In this document: positions 58,621 to 64,000 of the stretch, one piece after another
How the letters are laid out: every line of letters begins with the position of its first letter
Numbering within the stretch: position 1 is the stretch's first letter
Assembly (NCBI GenBank): GCA_030867875.1
Contig: JAOWCC010001634.1
Coordinates: 135,614,365-135,678,364, forward strand
Origin: Actinernus sp. WN-2022
Lineage: Eukaryota; Cnidaria; Anthozoa; Actiniaria; Actinernidae
Length of the DNA stretch: 64,000 nucleotides
Direction: 5' to 3'
Made by a program: the position numbers and the translations under genes
Notes under the pieces: model-generated
Told to the model about the DNA's origin: nothing
What the model saw: only the letters and a program-made list of their open reading frames with translations
Databases searched by the model: none

Positions 58621-59106
58621 ATATCGTGTGATGTAATATTCCCAAAACAAACTGAGGTAGTAGCTAGGCGGATTTAGGGTCACGATTAAGATTAGGTATT
58701 AGTAAGAAACATCCTGTGTAACAAACATAATATTCCTTTGAAACTGCTTCTCAATAAAAGTGTTCATTCATTCTTTATTAGCAATTTTTGCTTGTAGTTT
58801 TCTCGTATTATTAATCAATAGATACCCGTTTTGATTAGGGACCACTATCCTCATAAGATATCAATAAGGGTTAAAAGACCGGTTAAACCAAATGTTAGGG
58901 CTACCCAATGGTCAGTCAAAATTTGGAAGTGCTCGTTTTTATAGGCCTTTGCTCGAATGCTCGCAAAAACGATTGTGTGTGCTCGAATTGCTCGTACTTG
59001 CTTTCTCCCAAGGTGCTCGTTTACTCGTTGTTTGTATAGAGCGTTGTTCGCAGCTGTGATAAAATAAAATTGCTCGTGCTCGCCCAAAAAAACAAGATGC
59101 TCTCCT

Positions 59107-59226
59107 GGGCCGGGTTGTTCAAAGCCCGATTAGTGCTAATCCAGGGTTAATTTCCATGACAACCAATAGGTTTTGTGCAGAGTTAATCCAGGATTAACAC
59201 TAATCGGGCTTTGAACAACCCGGCCC
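59107..59226. mobile_element. 120-bp palindromic MITE
   Basis: GGGCCGGGTTGTTCAAAGCC, then CGATTAGTGCTAATCC, is mirrored at the other end (GGATTAACACTAATCGGGCT, TTGAACAACCCGGCCC). The loop includes CCAATAGG. Located in intron 1. Confidence 0.85.
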
Positions 59227-59622
59227 TGCTCGCCATTGTTCGAATTTACCATTCGGTAGCCCTAGTGTTAATGGGAAAATACTAATGGGAAAATACTAAT
59301 GGGGTCTTTTGCAGAATACAATCACGTGGTTGTACTTAGTGGAAAACAATTTTGGACTTCATTTGTTTAAGGCAATTGTACAAAATTGGTAATGTTATTA
59401 GCAAAACCTGTTTGAAAATGCTATTTTCCACCTCCAATCGATTGTCGATCTTTCTAAAACAGCGTTTATGAAGATTGTTTCCCATCCAAAAAGAGCCTTT
59501 CCCATGGATTGCGAGCTCAATTCATTCGTTATTGAAGTGATATATCAGCACGTGACTGTTTCCTGCAAAACGCCTATTGATCTTAAAAACACAGAGAGAA
59601 ATAGGATGCGACTTCGTTGACC

Positions 59623-60012
59623 TAGCCTGCTATGCAGACGTATTTTTTCACTCTCATAAATTCGAAGAAAAAAGTAACGTCTGCTTACCCGAGCGCTTAA
59701 TTAGTTTCCAATATGCACGCCTCATTGTGTTATGGACCAATCAGATTGTACCTTCCATATCCTGGAAAGTGACGTAATGTTGCATTTAAAAGGTTTCAGA
59801 CAATACATTTGCCATTGACCAATTATAGGAGAGTGTTCACTGGCGCGCCGATTCACTAAAATACTAACAATGGCTTTGATTGGGCAGAAAAATAAAACAA
59901 ACGTGCTGACGTCTGCTTGAATTTTGGAAACTAATTAAGCGCTCGGGTAAGCAGACGTTACTTTTTTCTTCGAATTTATGAGAGTGAAAAAATACGTCTG
60001 CATAGCAGGCTA
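59623..60012. mobile_element. 390-bp MITE with perfect 89-bp arms
   Basis: 59623-59711 and 59924-60012 are exact reverse complements by eye, starting TAGCCTGCTATGCAGACG. TA at each outer end may be the target duplication. It ends 45 bp from the exon 1 donor of the transporter gene. Related to the 66-bp hairpin at 24851-24916. Confidence 0.9.
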
Positions 60013-60057
60013 TCATTGACCCAGCTGAGATTTTATTTTTACTGATCTTCAACTAAC

Positions 60058-60220
60058 CTGTCATAGTAAAAGATCCAACGTAAATGCCGAGACTTCTTCC
60101 CGCCAACAGTGTGTCCTCTTCAGTCCCCTTTTTCTTCCTCGCCGCCCACAACCCGACACCGAGAATAAGAAGGTAGAATACCACGATAGCTATCAGCCCG
60201 GGGACATTGATGTCAACCAT
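60058..60220 (-). CDS. SLC5A7: Choline transporter exon 1 (N-terminus, residues 1-54 plus 1 nt)
   Basis: The minus strand reads [19 protein letters not shown], then [13 protein letters not shown], ending GSFTMT. This is the first membrane helix plus the basic cytoplasmic loop and the start of the second helix of SLC5 transporters. The start is chosen because an in-frame TAG lies immediately upstream (TTTTAG then ATG). The same TTTTAG is a good splice acceptor, so an untranslated 5' exon probably lies at higher coordinates and the start codon opens this exon. The donor is CAG|GTTAGT at 60057 and the exon ends in phase 1. A perfect foldback MITE ends only 45 bp inside the intron. Confidence 0.92.
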
Positions 60221-61000
60221 CTAAAATGAAGATATTTTTTTGTTTCAGTTTGATTCAAAATTTTATAATGTTTGAAGTGTTTGAAAAATATTAAGTACAC
60301 AGGTAGCCCACTGTTTTCCGATAGAGGTGCTAGCTATAGAGTCCCCAACGCACAGTCGTTTTTAGAGGCGTTACGAGTACTTCACAGTAAATAACATGTT
60401 ATTATGAAAGGCGTTAAAGCCTATTAACATAATAAACCTATTAACATAATAAACCTATATGTAATCGTCTTACACCGCTGTCACACTCGGTGATACTTAC
60501 AAATAAGTCTTGTTCGCGACCAGTTTGGCGAAAAAAGAATTATGCAACTTGTAGAATAGAATAGATTGCCTTTAACACGATTATAATTAAAGCACAAGGC
60601 TTATGCATGGGGTCGTGTGTCTACTTAAAAAAAACACTACTAAGAATAATTTAACTGTACATCTATTTACAACACTAAAAATTACTAAAAATACTTTAAA
60701 ATGCAATAACTTCGTAAATAAACATCAAATTACTAAATTAAACTTAATAATAAAATGATGATGCTAAGAATACTACTACTAATGATAGTAGAGCTGCTAA
60801 ATGTTTTTCAAAAATACAACAAATTCATACTAGGCCTCGGTTAATGAGTGAACAGACCTGATCAAGATCTATATATAGCTACCATCCGCCGCTCAGTTGC
60901 TCTTGTGGATTCAATTAATAACACAAAATCCTAGCTATTTTAGGCATTCAGATGGCCTCCAAAAGAGTTAACATTTCCAGTCCTGGCTAGCTGTGACATT
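60221..61000. other. Upstream region of the transporter gene, AT-rich
   Basis: This should hold or lead to the 5' UTR exon(s), but none could be identified. ATTAACATAATAAACCTA is tandemly repeated at about 60423-60457. No promoter element can be argued for. Confidence 0.4.
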
Positions 61001-61240
61001 ATTACTCGGGCCAGGCCTTCGGCTGGCGCGAGTCAGAAATCGCAAGTGTACATTTTTTATTTTTATTTTTTATTTGTGTCGAGTTTTGGCGCCGTCGACC
61101 AATCAGATTGCGCCAGTACTGTGAACAGTGCTGGCGCAATGTTGTCCCAGTGAACAGTACTGGCGCAATGCTGGAAATGTTGTCCACGTGACCAGTGGAT
61201 AACATTTCCAGGTTTTTCAAGATGGCGGCGAGTGAGAGTT
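61000..61240 (+). repeat. Short tandem/inverted GCGCCAGTACTG repeats
   Basis: GCGCCAGTACTGTGAACAGT and CTGGCGCAATG blocks occur in both orientations (61109-61170). ATTACTCGGGCCAGGC at 61001-61017 recalls the module of SINE family 2. A 63-codon frame starting at 61222 after AAGATGGCGGCG is not recognised. Confidence 0.5.
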
Positions 61241-62574
61241 TTGACTTGGCAAAACCTTTAATATCAGCTGTTTTTTTGTGTAAACCAAAGGTTCCTTCAA
61301 GTGCAATACCAAGATTTTTGTCTTTTCTAAAGCTGAGAGGTGTTTCACGGGCTTTGGACGGGAATTTATCACATATTATGCGACATGCTTCAAGACACAC
61401 TCGTGAGACGTGACAGTGCTCTGCATGCGATGAACACTGACTATATATAAAGACAACAGCTTGTAAATGTAAGTAGCCGCTAATCTGAACATGATAACCT
61501 TTATACCAATTGACTGTTGTTGTGTTGTTATTTATTGTTATTATATATAACCTCTCGAAAGTACTGATAGACTATAGTAGAAATGACCCGATTTCTCAGT
61601 TCTCTGACTGACAGGGGCCTTTTAAAATATTATATGCACATGTATTTAAATGTTTATAACTTCGGGAACGAAAATCTAGAATGCAGTGAGTGAGTATAAA
61701 CTGAATAAGTAATCCGAAATGAAGATTTTTTCAAACGAACTATAAATGACTCTGATGAGTGGCGTGTTTAAATATCGACACTGGTAAAAACCTGTTCCGG
61801 CTTAGTTGCAGAATACCCCCACATTCTCCACTTTAGTTCAGGTCAGTGTATTTAGACTCGTTCTATGAATGATTTTGGGTCTAAATGGTTAGGTTTTTTA
61901 TTATTTCAGGGTTAGGTTTTTAGAAGGTTTGTATGAAAAAGTTGAGAAATGAGGAGGGGGTATTTTGCAATTACTCCCAGTGTATTTCATGTGTTTTTTT
62001 TAAACTGACATACTTCATAGATATGATATTATGTATAGAGTAGTGTATTTATCATTATTGCAAGATGAAGTTGATAAAATAAAATAAATTTGGTCCAGAA
62101 CTGAGAGAGTATACTTACATGTTAGTGGCACTCTTTCTTTCCCTTCCCCTTTCTTGGTACCATTATATATCTATACAAGCTAGATCTTGTTTCCTCTTAA
62201 AGTTTAAATGGCTTCTAATAGACTAGAAAATGGGCTCCAGAAATTGGCCCAATTTATCAGTTCTTTCGGTAAAATAGGAATACGGATCCACTTCTAAACA
62301 AGCGGGAAGATCTACAACTACAATTAATTATTTGGTGTGAAGACAGATGACTCCAATAATCCAAAAACCGAGTGGAAATCGCATGTTTATTTCTGAAATG
62401 GACTCGTGAATGCAGTCTATAATTTATTTGAGAACTAATAATTTATTCTAAATTTCAAAGTTACATCATCAATATGTATTTATAATTTAATTACAATTGG
62501 ATTAATTTTATCTGAACTAAGTTTGGGCCTATAACAGAAAGATGGTAGCCTCCAGTTTGCTTTAACTGCATTCC

Positions 62575-62660
62575 AGTAAGCTCAGTGGTTATAAGTGTCA
62601 GTCTGTTGTGCAGGAGGTAGTGGGTTCAAATCCTGGTGGGACCTTCAAATAAGTGGGAGA
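62575..62660 (+). mobile_element. tRNA-derived SINE head, family 2-like
   Basis: TAAGCTCAGTGGTTATAAGT (box A) and GTGGGTTCAAATCCTGG (box B) are similar to the head at 6833. Acceptor ends are unpaired, so it is not a tRNA gene. Confidence 0.65.
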
Positions 62661-63385
62661 ACTGGTACTGCCTTTGCTCTGACATCTGCAAATGGTTAGA
62701 CCTTCATGTCTTCTTGGATCAGAATGTTAAATTGTAGGCCGACACTGAGAATGCAACCAAATCTCTGGTAGTGACCACCCTCAAGTGTAGTGGATATAGT
62801 TGTATACATAGAGTAAATGAGTTTGTCCCCAATTAGCAATACCATGATGCTAAATACATTGACATTCTCCTCTGTTAGTAGTAGTAGTAGTACTAGTTCC
62901 CTTGTTGCCATGTACATTTTATATATTAATATACAGGCTAAATCTAGTAGATTACATACATAATCATGACTGCTGCCTTAAATTATTATGTTGTTGTACT
63001 AAATGGATGGGTAAATAATGCATGTATTAGCAGCTTCCCCCTGGGGTGGATCCATGGGAACCTGTCAGAATTAATTGTTTGTTGCCCATCGGTGAGGGGG
63101 AAAAGCTCACTTTGGTTCATAGATCAGGAACCTTGTATGAATTTTTACTAATTGCTGTGCCCCATACCAGGGGATATGATACAACAAGTTTGATTGGGTA
63201 TTTGTGCAAATCCCCAGGGTACATGGGGGTTGATCCCTGGTGTAGTAGCTGCCAGTAAATATGCAAAGCTACTGATACAGTGCAAAACTGAATGCTAAAT
63301 CACTGGAAGGAAGTTCAAAGGAACATTGCATGTGTTATTTTAAAGACTTGTTGTTGAGGTTTTACTTGGCCTCTTGTATAGGCAA
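62661..63385. other. No gene recognised
   Basis: Short open frames only, with no family motifs. A (TAG)n tract lies near 62875-62892. Confidence 0.45.
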
Positions 63386-63389
63386 ATCC

Positions 63390-63770
63390 TCGTTTACGTT
63401 TTTTTCTTATTAGCATACATCAAACTTCAAGCAACGTACATATAAACAAACAGAGTCGATAAATCGAAAGAGATTGACACACTTGATAATCACCGAAAAT
63501 TTTAGAATGATAAAATAAATTTATTTTGAGGAAAAGTATTTAAAAATAGCAAAATTTACAAAGAATGTATGGCTGACAGCAACTTTTGCCCCCCAGCCCA
63601 TTTTACAGTTTTTAAAAGTCAATTTCTCTGTAAATATTTAACATTGATATCAATCTTACATTTTCGGTGATTACTAAGTTTAAAATTCTCTTTCAACTGA
63701 TGTACTCTGTTTGTTTGTAGCTTGAAGTTTAATTGACGCTAATGAGGCAAACATGTAAACAATGACGTCA
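63390..63770. mobile_element. Foldback element, ~380 bp
   Basis: The arms share ATTAGC, TCAA..AAACTTCAAG, ACAAACAGAGT, GAAAGAGA and AATCACCGAAAAT in order. The left arm is about 63390-63510 and the right, inverted, about 63655-63768. The interior is A/T-rich and non-coding. Confidence 0.75.
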
Positions 63771-64000
63771 GCAAGGATTCACCTATTCTTCCCTGAAAAC
63801 CATGTGAACTCAAACTTGTTTGATAAAAGGTTGTAAGTCTCGGCAGAGCAGGTCAGAATTAACCATTCGTGTTCACTATATTATAACTGGTCTTGTGTTG
63901 CTACATGTATATTGTCTCAAACATATGTAGCTACTGTTATAAACATGGCATCATCCCAGGCACTCTAACATAGGATTATTTTTACATAACTAATATAATA

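Larger units (their letters stand above)
37978..60220 (-). other. SLC5A7: SLC5A7/CHT1-like choline transporter gene (span of seven coding exons)
   Basis: Seven minus-strand blocks join with conserved GT/AG sites and matching phases into 490 codons that read continuously as a sodium:solute symporter of the high-affinity choline transporter type. CHT1 is a multi-pass plasma membrane protein that takes up choline, with Na+ and Cl-, into cholinergic cells for acetylcholine synthesis. Diagnostic stretches seen here are [45 protein letters not shown] and [16 protein letters not shown], all close to vertebrate CHT1 as I know it. Vertebrate CHT1 is about 580 residues, so roughly 80 residues of cytoplasmic tail are missing. 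Introns are about 8.4, 1.4, 0.37, 1.3, 5.1 and 4.2 kb and are full of transposons. Relationship to other SLC5 members is excluded mainly by the near-colinear match at every exon junction. Confidence 0.93.

Noticed and set aside
61222..61413. Short frame after AAGATGGCGGCG
   Set aside because: Kozak-like start but only 63 codons, inside a repeat-rich region, with no recognisable domain and an overlapping longer antisense frame.
1..64000. CRISPR arrays, operons, bacterial promoters or terminators
   Set aside because: The sequence is animal nuclear DNA. The tandem repeats have no unique spacers and are satellites.

Overview
The window is AT-rich, intron-rich and repeat-dense animal nuclear DNA. 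It is most likely from a cnidarian, and an anthozoan such as a stony coral fits best. That assignment is inference: it rests on an animal high-affinity choline transporter gene with spliceosomal introns, and on LINE, Penelope-like, tRNA-SINE and foldback families of the kind that fill cnidarian genomes. No bacterial or organellar gene is present. There is one assembly gap of exactly 100 N at 25172-25271.

Only one host gene can be supported. It is an SLC5A7/CHT1-type sodium-coupled choline transporter on the minus strand, with seven coding exons between 60220 (start codon) and 37978. Every junction has GT/AG ends and a compatible phase, and the exons join into 490 codons (1470 nt). The final C-terminal exon and the 5' UTR exon(s) were not found. 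The introns are packed with non-autonomous DNA transposons. One of them makes up most of intron 2, and another ends 45 bp from the exon 1 donor.

The left part (1-37.9 kb) is mobile-element territory. It holds LINE fragments in both orientations (2.5-3.8, 6.2-6.7, 18.5-18.9, 25.3-26.5 and 27.2-29.5 kb), a decayed Penelope-like element with GIY-YIG and RT signatures (19.1-21.2 kb), tRNA-derived SINEs, and a series of elements flanked by TTAA. One TTAA element (14.6-18.4 kb) carries a 17-copy, ~85-bp satellite array with an 8-unit higher-order period. At 22.5-24.3 kb there is a near-perfect 692-bp-arm palindrome overlapping a perfect 73-bp inverted repeat. At 26.9-29.9 kb a LINE sits inside a MITE that sits inside a third element.

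The most notable single signal is a well-formed type I hammerhead ribozyme at 33416-33470 (+), with a complete catalytic core, paired stems and a GUA cleavage triplet. Two further, degraded hammerhead-like cores lie in or near Penelope-like sequence (about 19183-19212 minus and 23429-23453 plus). Right of the gene start (60.2-64 kb) are only SINE and foldback repeats and unassigned DNA.
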